A stretch of DNA of 34,922 nt from contig JADLET010000092.1 of the NCBI GenBank assembly GCA_020845975.1, forward strand, positions 1 to 34,922, written 5' to 3'. The stretch's first letter is position 1. Each line of letters opens with the position of its first letter. Position numbers and translations under genes: made by a program. This stretch comes from Gammaproteobacteria bacterium. Its GTDB lineage: Bacteria > Pseudomonadota > Gammaproteobacteria > SZUA-140. The notes beneath the pieces were generated by a model. That model saw only the letters and a list, made by a program, of their open reading frames with translations, had not been told where the DNA came from and made no database searches. Of the stretch, positions 25,466 to 34,407 are shown in pieces.

Positions 25466-26509
25466 TCAATCCCGCCCGGCCTTCAGCAACTCCCAGTATT
25501 TTTCGTAGACCTTCACCGCATCACCGACGTCGATCTGGAATTCGGTGTTCTTGAGATCCATGGAATTCGGATAGACCGTACGATTGTTGCGCAGCGATAC
25601 ATCCAGCAGGGCCAGGCTGCCCATATTCGGCGTGGCATAACCGATCTCCTCGCTGATTGCCTTGCCCACATCGGGACGCAGTACATAGTTGATGAAGCGG
25701 TAGGCGTTCTCGACGTTGCGCGCTCGCTTCGGAATGACCAGGCTGTCCATCCACAGGGCGGCACCCTCCTCCGGATAGATGTATTCGATGGCCGGATTCT
25801 CGCCATGGGCCTGGAAGGCCTCGCCGTTCCAGATCATGCCGGCGTCGGTCTCGCCCTCCAGATAGGGCATGCGCGGCGCCTCGGAGTCATAGACGCGCAC
25901 GTTCGGCACCAGCGTGGTGAGCTTCTTGTAGGCGGCCTCGATCTGCTTCGGATCGGTGGAATTACCCGAATATCCCAGCACGCGCAGACCGACGTGGAAC
26001 ACCTCGCGCATGTCGTTGGTCAGCAGCAGGCGGTCCTTGAATTCGGGCCGCCACAGATCGACCCACCGGGTGATCGAGCCGGGTTTGACCTCGTCGGTAT
26101 TGATCGCGATGCCGGTGCTGCCCCACAGGTAGGGCACGCTGTATTCATTGCCGGGGTCGAAGAAGCGGTTCAGCAGCTTGGGATCGAGCTTGTCGAACCC
26201 GACAAGCTTGTGCTTGTCGATCGGCGCCAGCAGGCCTTCCTTGCGCATCTTGCTCACGTAGTAGGTCGAAGGAACCACCAGGTCGTAACTGTTCTTCGCG
26301 TCGACCAGACGCAGCTTGGCGTACATTGCCTCGTTGCTGTCGAAGGTGGCGTACACAACCTTGATCCCGGTCTCCTTCTCGAAGCCCTCGATCACCGACT
26401 CGGGCAGGTACTCCGACCAGTTATACAGATACAGGACCTTGTCCGCGGCGAACGTGGACAAGGACGCCAGAACCAGTGCGGCGCACAGCAGGAGACTGCG
26501 GAATTTCAT
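25466..26509 (-). CDS. potD: Spermidine/putrescine-binding periplasmic protein
   Basis: The 347-residue protein has a signal peptide (1-22) and the PotD/PotF fold. DKVLYLYNWSEYLPESVIEGF has the ligand-contacting WSEY. Further motifs are YDLVVPSTYYVSKM, VPYLWGSTGIAIN, EGETDAGMIWNGEAF and WMDSLVIPKRARN. It captures polyamines for the PotABC importer. The ATG overlaps the potC stop by 4 bases (ATGA), and the family order potA-B-C-D is intact. Whether spermidine or putrescine is preferred cannot be told from what I can see. Confidence 0.94.
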   Translation of the reverse strand: MKFRSLLLCAALVLASLSTFAADKVLYLYNWSEYLPESVIEGFEKETGIKVVYATFDSNEAMYAKLRLVDAKNSYDLVVPSTYYVSKMRKEGLLAPIDKHKLVGFDKLDPKLLNRFFDPGNEYSVPYLWGSTGIAINTDEVKPGSITRWVDLWRPEFKDRLLLTNDMREVFHVGLRVLGYSGNSTDPKQIEAAYKKLTTLVPNVRVYDSEAPRMPYLEGETDAGMIWNGEAFQAHGENPAIEYIYPEEGAALWMDSLVIPKRARNVENAYRFINYVLRPDVGKAISEEIGYATPNMGSLALLDVSLRNNRTVYPNSMDLKNTEFQIDVGDAVKVYEKYWELLKAGRD

Positions 26510-27285
26510 GCGGGATTTCCCTCTCGTTTGGCAAGCAAGAAATGTGAAAGAGCAAGCGCGATCAGCGACAGTGCCAGCAGCACCGTGGCGAGCGCATTCA
26601 CTTCGGGCCGGATGCCGAGCCGGACCATGGAGTAGATGCGCAGCGGCAGGATCTCGAAGGTGGGACCGGTGACGAAGGTGCTCACCACGACATCGTCGAT
26701 CGAAAGCGTGAAGCCGAGCAGCCAGCCCGCGAGCACCGCGGGAAAGATGATGGGCAGCAGCACGGTTCGAACCATGTGGAACTCCCCCGCTCCGAGATCG
26801 CGCGCGGCCTCGAGGATCTGCGGGTTGAAGCCGACGAGACGAGAATATACGGTCACCACCACAAAAGGCAAACAAAAGGTAATGTGCGCGAGCAGCAGCG
26901 AGATGAACCCAAGCTGTACACCGGCCAGGATGAACAGGGTCAGCAGGGAAATCGCCAGCACGATGTCCGGAGACATCATGACGACGAACAGCATGCCGTT
27001 GAACAACGCCTTGCCGCGGAAGCGGTAACGCTGAAGCGCGATGGCGGTGAGAGTCCCGATCAGCGTGGTCAGCGTCGCCGCGCAGACCGCAAGCAGCAGC
27101 GAATTGCCGGCCGCGCGCAGCAGCAGGTCGTTGTCGAGCAGGCGGGCGTACCAGTCGAGACTGAAACCGCCCCAGCGGTAGGGGTTCTTCGATGCGTTGA
27201 ACGAGTACACGATCAGCACAACGATCGGCGCGTACAGCAGGAAATACACCAGCCAGAGATAGGCGTGCCTAAGCCAGCGCCACAT
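26506..27285 (-). CDS. potC: Spermidine/putrescine ABC transporter permease PotC
   Basis: The 259-residue protein has six predicted membrane helices and the EAA loop EAARDLGAGEFHMVRTVLLP, which docks to the ATPase. PYRWGGFSLDWYARLL and FTLSIDDVVVSTFVTGPTF are typical of PotC/PotI. It forms the membrane channel with PotB. It overlaps potB by 17 bases and potD by 4, so the operon is translationally coupled. Confidence 0.94.
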   Translation of the reverse strand: MWRWLRHAYLWLVYFLLYAPIVVLIVYSFNASKNPYRWGGFSLDWYARLLDNDLLLRAAGNSLLLAVCAATLTTLIGTLTAIALQRYRFRGKALFNGMLFVVMMSPDIVLAISLLTLFILAGVQLGFISLLLAHITFCLPFVVVTVYSRLVGFNPQILEAARDLGAGEFHMVRTVLLPIIFPAVLAGWLLGFTLSIDDVVVSTFVTGPTFEILPLRIYSMVRLGIRPEVNALATVLLALSLIALALSHFLLAKREGNPA

Positions 27286-28135
27286 CGTTCCCCCGTCGCC
27301 GTATGAGTTTCACGCTGCGATAGTAGGCAAGCAGCAGCAGCGCCATCACGATAGTCAGCATCAGACTCGCCGCTGCTCCGAACGGCCAGTCACGCGCGTC
27401 GAGGAACTGGTTCTTGATGATATTGCCCACCAGCAGGTTCTTGGCCCCGCCCAGCACATCGGCGGTGAAGAACATCCCCATGGCAGGCAGCATCACCAGC
27501 AGGCAGCCGGCAATGACGCCGGGCAGCGTCAGCGGCAGCACCACACGAACGAAGGTCTCCCAGCGGCCCGCGCCCAGATCATACGAGGCCTCGAGCAGAT
27601 CGCGGCGCAGTTGCTCGAACACGGCATAGAGCGGCAGGATCATGAACGGCAGCAGGATATACACCAGACCGGCGATCACCGCGCCCTCGGTATACAGCAT
27701 GCGCAGCGGTTCGTCGATCAGGCCGATCGTGATCAGCAGGTCGTTGACGATGCCGTTGGTCGAAAGCAACAGCTTCATGGCGTAGGTACGCACCAGCGAG
27801 TTGGTCCAGAACGGCACGATCACCAGGAAAATCAGCAGCGGCTTGAGACGCGCCGGAAATCGGCTCACCGCGAAGGCAAAAGGATACCCCAGCAGCAGGC
27901 ACACCACGGTGGTCACCGCCGCCATCCACAGCGAATGCAGCATTACACCGCCATAGAGCGGATCGAGCAGGCGAGTGTAGTTCTCCAGCGTGACGGGCAG
28001 TCGCACGAATTCCAGCTCATCCCGCTGCAGGAAGCTGCTGCTGAATACCAGCAGGTTGGGCAGCAGGACAAAAATGATCATCCAGCCCCAGGTCACCGTC
28101 AGCACAGCGGTCTTGAACGGCGTCCTAGTCTTCAT
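27269..28135 (-). CDS. potB: Spermidine/putrescine ABC transporter permease PotB
   Basis: The 288-residue inner membrane protein has six or more helices, the periplasmic segment [20 protein letters not shown], and an EAA-type loop [42 protein letters not shown] and [27 protein letters not shown] in outline match PotB/PotH. It overlaps potA by 11 bases and potC by 17. Confidence 0.94.
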   Translation of the reverse strand: MKTRTPFKTAVLTVTWGWMIIFVLLPNLLVFSSSFLQRDELEFVRLPVTLENYTRLLDPLYGGVMLHSLWMAAVTTVVCLLLGYPFAFAVSRFPARLKPLLIFLVIVPFWTNSLVRTYAMKLLLSTNGIVNDLLITIGLIDEPLRMLYTEGAVIAGLVYILLPFMILPLYAVFEQLRRDLLEASYDLGAGRWETFVRVVLPLTLPGVIAGCLLVMLPAMGMFFTADVLGGAKNLLVGNIIKNQFLDARDWPFGAAASLMLTIVMALLLLAYYRSVKLIRRRGNDVALA

Positions 28136-29219
28136 GCGGCAACAGCTTCTCCCAGCCCGGCACCCAGCTCACCCGCACCGGCTCGCCACGCCGGTAGTCG
28201 AAGTCGGGATCGTCCTCGTCGAAGAACTCGCTCGCACGCACCTCCTGCCCGGTGTCGAGACGCACTACGGAATCCAGCGTCATGCCCTTGTAGTTACGTT
28301 CGATGACCTGGCCGGGGATGCCGCGGTCGGCGTCGGGTGGCAGCAGGCGCAAATCCTCCGGGCGCAGCAGCATGTGCAGCCGGGTCCCGCGATCGTAGCG
28401 TCTGCCACGCACCTGCAGCCCGACCACACGCCCCGCCATGCGCACGCTGATGTGGTCGGAATCCCGCACCTCCGCCACTTCGACGTCGAAGACGTTGATC
28501 TCGCCGACGAAGCGCGCCACGAACAGGCTGCGCGGATTCTCGTAGACGTCGCGCGGCGTACCGGTCTGTTCTATCGATCCCTCGCGCATCACCACCACTC
28601 GATCGGACATCGACAGCGCCTCTTCCTGGTCGTGGGTCACAAACAGGAACGTGATGCCGAGCTCGCGCTGGATGCGCTTGAGCTCGTACTGCATCTGCTT
28701 GCGCAGCTTGTAGTCGAGCGCGCTGAGCGGTTCGTCGAGCAACAGCAGGCGCGGCCGCTTGACCACCGCGCGCGCGATAGCCACGCGCTGCTGCTGGCCG
28801 CCGGAGAGCTGATCCGGCCGGCGCGCGGCCAGTTCCTGCAGTTGCACCACGGCGAGCGCCTCGCGCACGCGTGCCGCAATTTCCTCGCGCGGGCGCCGCT
28901 CGGCGCGCAGGCCGTAGGCGACGTTGTCGAACACATTCATGTGGGGGACCAGCGCGTAACTCTGGAATACCGTATTGACGGGGCGCTCGTTCGGAGGCAG
29001 ACCGGCGATATCGATGCCGTCGAGCAGTATCGAACCGCTGTCGGGCTGTTCGAAACCGCCGATCAGACGCAGGAGGGTCGTCTTGCCGCAGCCCGAGGGA
29101 CCGAGCAGCGTGATGAATTCACCGTGACGGATCTCGAGATCGGTCGGCGCCAGCACCTGCTTGCCGCCAAACGATTTGGAAACACCGCGGAGTTGCAGCA
29201 GTTTGTTATTGTTCTCCAC
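28125..29219 (-). CDS. potA: Spermidine/putrescine ABC transporter ATP-binding protein
   Basis: The protein has Walker [10 protein letters not shown] (about 40-48), Q-loop in [12 protein letters not shown], signature [14 protein letters not shown], Walker [13 protein letters not shown], switch His in [10 protein letters not shown], and a C-terminal TOBE-like regulatory domain ([13 protein letters not shown]). It energises PotBC. The start is uncertain among three in-frame GTG codons. I prefer 29219 (364 residues, GGGACGG upstream), since a candidate promoter places the transcript start near 29243, which would exclude GTG 29249. Confidence 0.92.
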   Translation of the reverse strand: MENNNKLLQLRGVSKSFGGKQVLAPTDLEIRHGEFITLLGPSGCGKTTLLRLIGGFEQPDSGSILLDGIDIAGLPPNERPVNTVFQSYALVPHMNVFDNVAYGLRAERRPREEIAARVREALAVVQLQELAARRPDQLSGGQQQRVAIARAVVKRPRLLLLDEPLSALDYKLRKQMQYELKRIQRELGITFLFVTHDQEEALSMSDRVVVMREGSIEQTGTPRDVYENPRSLFVARFVGEINVFDVEVAEVRDSDHISVRMAGRVVGLQVRGRRYDRGTRLHMLLRPEDLRLLPPDADRGIPGQVIERNYKGMTLDSVVRLDTGQEVRASEFFDEDDPDFDYRRGEPVRVSWVPGWEKLLPHED

Positions 29220-29249
29220 CGTCACGCCGTCCCATGCCCTTGAGGCCAC

Positions 29250-29278
29250 ATTCTAGCGGCTGACTTCGCCAATCCAAA
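29250..29278 (-). promoter_or_regulatory. Candidate promoter of the pot operon
   Basis: Minus strand: TTTGGA (29278-29273) with a 17-base spacer, or TTGGAT with 16, then TAGAAT (29255-29250). It sits immediately upstream of potA. Confidence 0.4.
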
Positions 29279-29344
29279 GACGTTTCAGCTCGTCTCGTGA
29301 CAGCGGCGGTACGCACCATTGCGGGGCGAATTCACGTTTGAAAG

Positions 29345-29579
29345 TCGGACAGACTGGCGGTGAAGCGGGGATAGGAGTTTTAATCCGATCCCCTCCTGAT
29401 GGGGGCAGACTGGTTATAGGCGGTGGCGGATTACATCCGCCACCGCTAAATGGGGACAGACTGGCGATGAAGCGGGACGGATTTTCAATCCGTCCCGGCC
29501 TATTGGGGACAGACTGGTCACAAGGCGGGGGCGGATTATATCCGCCCCACTTCATGGGGACAGACTGAAGTCTGTCCCC
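29345..29579 (+). repeat. Five-unit tandem array of palindromes (family A)
   Basis: GGGGACAGACTGG-like direct repeats start at 29345, 29401, 29452, 29505 and 29556 (spacing 51-56). Each interval holds one palindrome with a different stem: GGGGAT-type (29367-29393), GCGGTGGCGGA/TCCGCCACCGC (29420-29446), CGGGACGGATT/AATCCGTCCCG (29473-29497) and GGGGCGGA/TCCGCCCC (29528-29548). The last repeat forms its own palindrome GGGGACAGACT/AGTCTGTCCCC (29556-29579). The array fills the gap between potA and the DUF4156 gene. Confidence 0.93.
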
Positions 29580-29896
29580 TAGGGTATGCAGCGATACACT
29601 TCGAAGACCTGCTTGCCGTTCTTGGGTTTGCCGACGGGGACCACGGTATCGCCCTTCAGGTCCGCCACCGCCGAGTTGCGCGCCAGCGCCTCGAGCTCCT
29701 GCTGCACGCGCTCCGGGGCGCGCTCGATGCCGGCCAGCTCGGCCTTCACACTCGCCGTGGTCGTCCCGAGGCGTTTGCAGTGCGTCACCTCCGCGGCGCT
29801 CAGCACGCGCGTCTTCTCCCCCTCGGGGGTCAGATCAACCCAGGCGCAGGCCTGCAATGTCACGACGATGGCGGCCGCCATCGCGATCCTGTTCAT
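29579..29896 (-). CDS. DUF4156 family lipoprotein
   Basis: The 105-residue protein has a lipobox LQAC (Cys17) and the DUF4156 core: WVDLTPEGEKTRVLSAAEV, HCKRLGTTTASVKAELAGIE, EALARNSAVADLKGDTVVP and the terminal FEVYRC. The family is a small proteobacterial envelope lipoprotein of unknown function. GTG 29902 (GAGG 8 bases upstream) and ATG 29896 are alternative starts. The stop codon touches the last palindrome of the array. Confidence 0.87.
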   Translation of the reverse strand: MNRIAMAAAIVVTLQACAWVDLTPEGEKTRVLSAAEVTHCKRLGTTTASVKAELAGIERAPERVQQELEALARNSAVADLKGDTVVPVGKPKNGKQVFEVYRCIP

Positions 29897-29902
29897 TTTC
29901 AC

Positions 29903-30333
29903 GTTCCAATCCTCGCTTCATTCCGGAAATCACACGCAAGTGCGACATCGAAGCCGGGCCTCCCGACGCCGCGCACAGGATAGCGGATTCTCCCCGCATC
30001 CACGACGCCCGGCACGATGCTCCACCGAATTTTTTTCATCGAACTGACAGCCCTTCGGCCGCCGACACGTTACGCCTTGTGACGGCGGCCAACTGTCTCG
30101 CGATCGAAACAGGGAAAGGTTCTATTAATAATTCATTGATTGTAATGATAGTTTCCGAATTTATATCCGGTAGAGAGGCGCAGGCCGCAGTGACACAGGC
30201 GACCCCGGGGCGGCCCATCCCTGACCGGGGACAGATTTGAAATCAATCCCAAGGTCTGGGAGATTACTTCCCGGGCTCTGCGCAGGCATCGGGACGGTAT
30301 GGGGACAGATTTAAAATCTGTCCCCATGCTGAT
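29903..30333. other. Intergenic region without a convincing gene
   Basis: This stretch of 431 bases has an unusually AT-rich island (about 30117-30170) in otherwise GC-rich DNA, a half family A element (GGGGACAGATTTGAAATC, 30228-30245) and a complete family A palindrome (30299-30327, arms ATGGGGACAGATTT / AAATCTGTCCCCAT around A). A 60-codon minus-strand frame (30036-30218) has no ribosome site or recognisable domain. Confidence 0.6.
30299..30327. repeat. Family A palindrome at the DUF3301 gene 3' end
   Basis: Arms ATGGGGACAGATTT and AAATCTGTCCCCAT around one base. It ends 6 bases before the DUF3301 stop and could serve as a transcript end. Confidence 0.85.
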
Positions 30334-30714
30334 TTAGTGCAGCCATCTGCGTTCGGCGCGCTCGCGGGCGGACTCGACGCCGATGCCCGGCGCCGGCTCC
30401 GCCGCGCGATAGGGCTCCATCTCGATGCGCCGGATGCGCCCGCCTTGCAGGGTGATCTCGCCGCCGTAGCGCGCACTGCCATCGCTGGAAAACTCGAACT
30501 GGAACTCGCGCCAGATTGCCACCCGGCCATCCTCGTCGCGGCGCAGCCTCCACCGCGTGAGCGATACCGTGTCATCCAGAAAGGTCACGCCGACCTCGCC
30601 GCAGCGGCGCCGGCCCGCCTCGCGCGCAAGCTCCTTCGCGCGCATCGCGTCATACCAGTACCAGCCGCCGCCGATGAACAGGGCCAGGATAAGCCATTCC
30701 GCGATTGTCAGCAT
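30334..30714 (-). CDS. DUF3301 family protein
   Basis: The 126-residue protein has one N-terminal membrane helix (about 5-23, AEWLILALFIGGGWYWYDA) and a soluble domain with GVTFLDDTVSLTRWRLRRDE and FQFEFSSDGSARYGGEITL, the DUF3301 pattern. The family is widespread in gammaproteobacteria and has no known function. The ATG follows AGGATGG. It is divergent from ychJ. Confidence 0.88.
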   Translation of the reverse strand: MLTIAEWLILALFIGGGWYWYDAMRAKELAREAGRRRCGEVGVTFLDDTVSLTRWRLRRDEDGRVAIWREFQFEFSSDGSARYGGEITLQGGRIRRIEMEPYRAAEPAPGIGVESARERAERRWLH

Positions 30715-30844
30715 GCGGCCATCCTAGCACACACCGTGTCCGATCAAGGGAGACCAGACAAGACGAAGCAAACAGATTTCAAATCTGTCCCCGTTCTTTT
30801 ATTATTCACGCTCCCATGGCATTCGATCACATCCGAGGAGAACC

Positions 30845-31332
<488 letters not shown>

Positions 31333-31333
<1 letters not shown>

Positions 31334-31391
31334 GCGACGGATTTCAAATCCGTCGCCATCAAATCCGGGGACAGACTTAAGTCTGTCCCCG
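31333..31391. repeat. Two adjacent family A palindromes with different stems
   Basis: The first (31333-31357) has arms GGCGACGGATTT and AAATCCGTCGCC. The second (31366-31391) has arms CGGGGACAGACTT and AAGTCTGTCCCCG. They start at the ychJ stop codon. Confidence 0.9.
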
Positions 31392-31437
31392 CTCCTGCCC
31401 TGTCCCCGCACGTTATATAAATCCGTTCCCTGCCTGA

Positions 31438-32097
31438 TTATTTCCGCGCCAGCCAGATGATGTGGCGTGCGCCGCGCTTGCCATGCGCGCGCACGCGCAG
31501 TTCCTCCACCTCGAATCCCGTTTGCTGCAGGCGTGCATGGAACTTGCGGTCCGGCGCCGCCGACCACACCGCGAGCACCCCGCCGGGACGCAGCGCGGAC
31601 CGCGCGGCGTTCAGGCCGACGGCGCCGTACAGCCAGTCGTTCGCCTTCTGGGTGAGTCCGGCGGGACCGTTGTCCACGTCAAGCAGGATCGCGTCGTACG
31701 CACCGGCCGCCGACCGCAACAGGCCGCCGACATCGCCTTCGTGCACGCCGACGCGCGCATCGTGCAAAGGGAACCCGGCGCAGCCGCCGAGCGGCCCGCG
31801 GTTCCAGCGCACCACCGCCGGCACCAGCTCGGCCACTGTCACCGCGGCATCCGCGCCGAGGATGCGCAGGGCCGCCGCCAGCGTGAAGCCCATGCCAAGT
31901 CCGCCGATCAACACGCGCGCGCGGCCGGCGAGCCGCGCGCAGGCGGCCTCGGCGAGCCGGTCCTCCGAGCCATGGGTACGGCTGTTCATCAGCTCGTTGT
32001 ATCCGATGCGGATCGAATACTCGTCACCGCGCCGGTAGAGATGCAGCGTGCCGCCGTCAGGCACCGGCGCGCTGTCGAGCAGTTCCCATGGAATCAT
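31438..32097 (-). CDS. Spermidine synthase-like / SAM-dependent methyltransferase-fold protein
   Basis: The 219-residue protein has the Rossmann core of polyamine aminopropyltransferases: VLIGGLGMGFTLAAAL (nucleotide loop), VTVAELVPAVVRW, then YDAILLDVDNGPAGL and LRPGGVLAVWSA. It lacks the N-terminal beta domain of true spermidine synthases, and the catalytic Asp region reads LLDVDNGP. It may therefore be a methyltransferase or an aminopropyltransferase variant. A loose link to the pot polyamine genes 3 kb away is only suggestive. Confidence 0.8.
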   Translation of the reverse strand: MIPWELLDSAPVPDGGTLHLYRRGDEYSIRIGYNELMNSRTHGSEDRLAEAACARLAGRARVLIGGLGMGFTLAAALRILGADAAVTVAELVPAVVRWNRGPLGGCAGFPLHDARVGVHEGDVGGLLRSAAGAYDAILLDVDNGPAGLTQKANDWLYGAVGLNAARSALRPGGVLAVWSAAPDRKFHARLQQTGFEVEELRVRAHGKRGARHIIWLARK

Positions 32098-32233
32098 GTC
32101 GGCCTCGACCGGATCATGCCCGGCTTCCGCTGCGCACCCTCCGGCGCCACGGATCGCGGTACGGATGCAGGCGCGCCGCGCCGTATTCGGGGCAACGTCA
32201 ACAGCGGTGTGGACCCGATCGCTGCCCCGCTTA

Positions 32234-32848
32234 TCACAGCTCGACCAGCCGGTCCGGCAGTTCGTTGCGATCGCCCGGTGCCGCGGGAAAATGCTCGGCC
32301 AGCAACTCGCCGCAGGTATTGACTGCCTGTACGAAACCCTCCGCCACCTGGCCTGCCCGCAGCCGCCCGGTGAATTCCGCGATCACGCGCTCCCAGGCGT
32401 CCGCCGGCACACGCGCGTCGATGCCGCGGTCGGCGAGGATCTCGACATGGTGCTCGGCGACACTGACGAAGATCAGCACACCGGACCGTTCAGCGGTCGC
32501 ATGCAGGTTCTGCTCGACGAACTGCGCCAGCGCCAGCCGGTGCGCGCGCGCCTGCCGCACCGCGCGCGGGATCAGGCGCATCTTCAGCGGCACGAGGTTG
32601 AACACCAGCGCCAGCGCCAGGAACACGATGACCTGGATCGCATAGACCTCATCCACGTGCAGATTCCCGAACAGCAGCAGCGGTCCCGGAAACGTCAGCG
32701 CGATCAGCGCCGCCCACAACAGCGGGATATACAGATAGTGATCGGAGGCGCGCGCCACCACGGCGACCAGCTCGCCGGACGTCCGCGCCTCCGCGGCGGC
32801 GATCGCCTGCCCGATCTGCTGTCGGTCGCGGTCATTCAGGAAGGCCAT
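32234..32848 (-). CDS. TPM-domain membrane protein (DUF477-like)
   Basis: The 204-residue protein opens with LNDRDRQQIGQAIAAAEARTSGELVAVVARASD, the start of a TPM domain. Two membrane helices (about 41-60 and 68-88) interrupt the fold, and the rest of the domain follows: SGVLIFVSVAEHHVEILADRGI and AGQVAEGFVQAV. TPM-domain proteins are envelope proteins, some with phosphatase activity or roles in photosystem II repair. The ATG lies 1 base after the previous stop, so it is coupled to the upstream TPM gene. Confidence 0.87.
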   Translation of the reverse strand: MAFLNDRDRQQIGQAIAAAEARTSGELVAVVARASDHYLYIPLLWAALIALTFPGPLLLFGNLHVDEVYAIQVIVFLALALVFNLVPLKMRLIPRAVRQARAHRLALAQFVEQNLHATAERSGVLIFVSVAEHHVEILADRGIDARVPADAWERVIAEFTGRLRAGQVAEGFVQAVNTCGELLAEHFPAAPGDRNELPDRLVEL

Positions 32849-32849
32849 G

Positions 32850-33716
32850 CTACCACCGCCCCGAGGCCCCGCCGCCGCCGAAACCACCGCCGCCCCCGCG
32901 GAACCCGCCACCAAAACCGCCGCCGCGATGGCCGCCGGAATACGATCCGCCGCGTCCGAAACCGGGCAGACCTCCGCCGCCGGGTCCACCGCTGACGCCA
33001 AGCATCAGATGAAACACGGCAATCAGAACCCCCATGACCAGACCGAGCAGCAAGGAACCCAGCACCAGCCAGCCGATCAGTACCGCGCCGCCGCCGAGCA
33101 GGCCAGCCGACACGCGCCGCGCGCGCAGCGTACGCGCGAGCATCTCGCCAGCGATGGTCAGAAAGATGAACAGCGACATGAAACTGCCGGCGGTATCCTG
33201 GCTACCGTTGCGCTTCTCGGGCAGCGGCTGATAGGCGCCGTCGATCGCCTGCAGCACCGCACGCGCCCCGGCCACGATACCGTCCGGCATGTCGCCGGCG
33301 CGGAACCGCGGCAGGATCACGCTGCGAATGATGTTGTTCGCGAGGGCGTCGGTCAGCACGCCCTCCAGGCCGTAGCCGACCTCGATGCGCACCTCGCGTT
33401 CCTGCGGCGCGATGAGCAGCACTATGCCATTGTCGCGCCCCTCCTGGCCGATGCCCCAGTGGCGGCCAAGCTGATAACCGAAGTCCTCGATCGCATAGCC
33501 CTGCAGGGAATCGACTGTGACCACGACCACCTGATTGCTGCCGGCGCGCTCGTGCGCGGCAAGCATCTCCTCCAGTTCAGCGCGCGCCGCGGGGGGCAGG
33601 ATGCCCGCCTGATCCACGACGCGGCCACTGAGCGCGGGGAAAACCGGCGCGGCGGCGCACACGGCCGCGCCAAGCAGCGCAACCGCAGCCATCGCCCATA
33701 TCTTCCAGGCGCGCAT
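32850..33716 (-). CDS. YgcG-type TPM-domain protein with Gly-rich tail
   Basis: The 288-residue protein has a signal peptide (about 1-22), a periplasmic TPM domain (LSGRVVDQAGILPPAARAEL, NQVVVVTVDSLQGYAIEDF, EREVRIEVGYGLEGVLTDA) and two closely spaced membrane helices (about 176-235). It ends with a tail of Gly/Phe/Arg/Ser (about 240-286) containing repeated GGGFGG-like runs. This is the YgcG architecture. Its place between lemA and a second TPM gene matches a common bacterial lemA-ygcG unit of unclear envelope function. Confidence 0.9.
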   Translation of the reverse strand: MRAWKIWAMAAVALLGAAVCAAAPVFPALSGRVVDQAGILPPAARAELEEMLAAHERAGSNQVVVVTVDSLQGYAIEDFGYQLGRHWGIGQEGRDNGIVLLIAPQEREVRIEVGYGLEGVLTDALANNIIRSVILPRFRAGDMPDGIVAGARAVLQAIDGAYQPLPEKRNGSQDTAGSFMSLFIFLTIAGEMLARTLRARRVSAGLLGGGAVLIGWLVLGSLLLGLVMGVLIAVFHLMLGVSGGPGGGGLPGFGRGGSYSGGHRGGGFGGGFRGGGGGFGGGGASGRW

Positions 33717-33729
33717 CGCGGACGGACGG

Positions 33730-34338
33730 CTAGAACTTCACCTCGGGGGCCTGCTCGACTCCGGGCGCGGCGGTGAAGTTCTCCTTCACGTCAGAGTCCC
33801 CGTACAGCACCGTCTTCCAGATGCGGCCCGGGAAGGTGCGGATCTCGGTGTTATAGCGCTGGACCGCCGCGATGTAATCGCGGCGCGCCACAGCGATGCG
33901 GTTCTCCGTGCCTTCGAGCTGCGACTGCAGGGTGAGGAAATTCTCGTTCGACTTGAGTTCGGGATACCGCTCCACCACGACCAGCAGCCGCGACAATGCC
34001 GAACCGAGCTGGTCCTGCGAGGCCTGGAACTGCTGGAAGGCCTCCGGATTGGTCAACACATCCGGCGGGAGCTGCATCTGCGATACCTTCGCGCGCGCCT
34101 CCACCACTTCGGTCAGCACGCGCTCTTCCTGCGCCGCGAAACCCTTCACCGTGTTGACCAGGTTGGGCACCAGGTCCGCGCGCCGCTGATACTGGTTCAG
34201 AACGTCGCTCCACATCGCCTTTACCTGCTCGTCGTAGGTGGGGATGTTGTTGATGCCGCAGCCACCGAGACCCAGCAGCGCCGCCGCGAGCGCCATCCCC
34301 GCGGCAAGTCCCTTCACCCGATAGATCGCCTGACTCAT
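33730..34338 (-). CDS. lemA: LemA family lipoprotein
   Basis: The 202-residue protein has a lipobox LGGC (Cys27), then the helical LemA core: YDEQVKAMWSDVLNQYQRRADLVPNLVNTVKG (in outline), RLLVVVERYPELKSNENFL, EGTENRIAVARRDYIAAVQRYN and the end FPGRIWKTVLYG. The YPELKSNENF and RADLVPNLV phrases are diagnostic. LemA proteins are exposed helical bundles of unknown role. The ATG has GGAGAAGGTGG upstream, and the gene lies 13 bases before the YgcG-type gene in one operon. Confidence 0.94.
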   Translation of the reverse strand: MSQAIYRVKGLAAGMALAAALLGLGGCGINNIPTYDEQVKAMWSDVLNQYQRRADLVPNLVNTVKGFAAQEERVLTEVVEARAKVSQMQLPPDVLTNPEAFQQFQASQDQLGSALSRLLVVVERYPELKSNENFLTLQSQLEGTENRIAVARRDYIAAVQRYNTEIRTFPGRIWKTVLYGDSDVKENFTAAPGVEQAPEVKF

Positions 34339-34407
34339 CGCCACCTTCTCCTGTCGAATGCTTCTTCGAGTCGAATTAAATAAATCTGTCCCGGATTTCA
34401 CCGGATC

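Noticed and set aside
26510-26875. N-terminal extension of potD into potC
   Set aside because: The extension is antisense-like, out-of-frame potC sequence; a normal signal peptide starts at ATG 26509.
29345-29579. CRISPR-like array
   Set aside because: Repeats are only about 13 bases, the spacing varies, the intervals are related palindromes instead of unique spacers, and no cas gene is nearby.
30036-30218. 60-codon minus-strand frame before the DUF4156 gene
   Set aside because: No ribosome site, no recognisable motif, and it spans an AT-rich non-coding-looking island.
32098-32233. Possible small gene between the TPM and spermidine-synthase-like genes
   Set aside because: Only a degenerate family B-like stretch is visible, with no start plus ribosome site.
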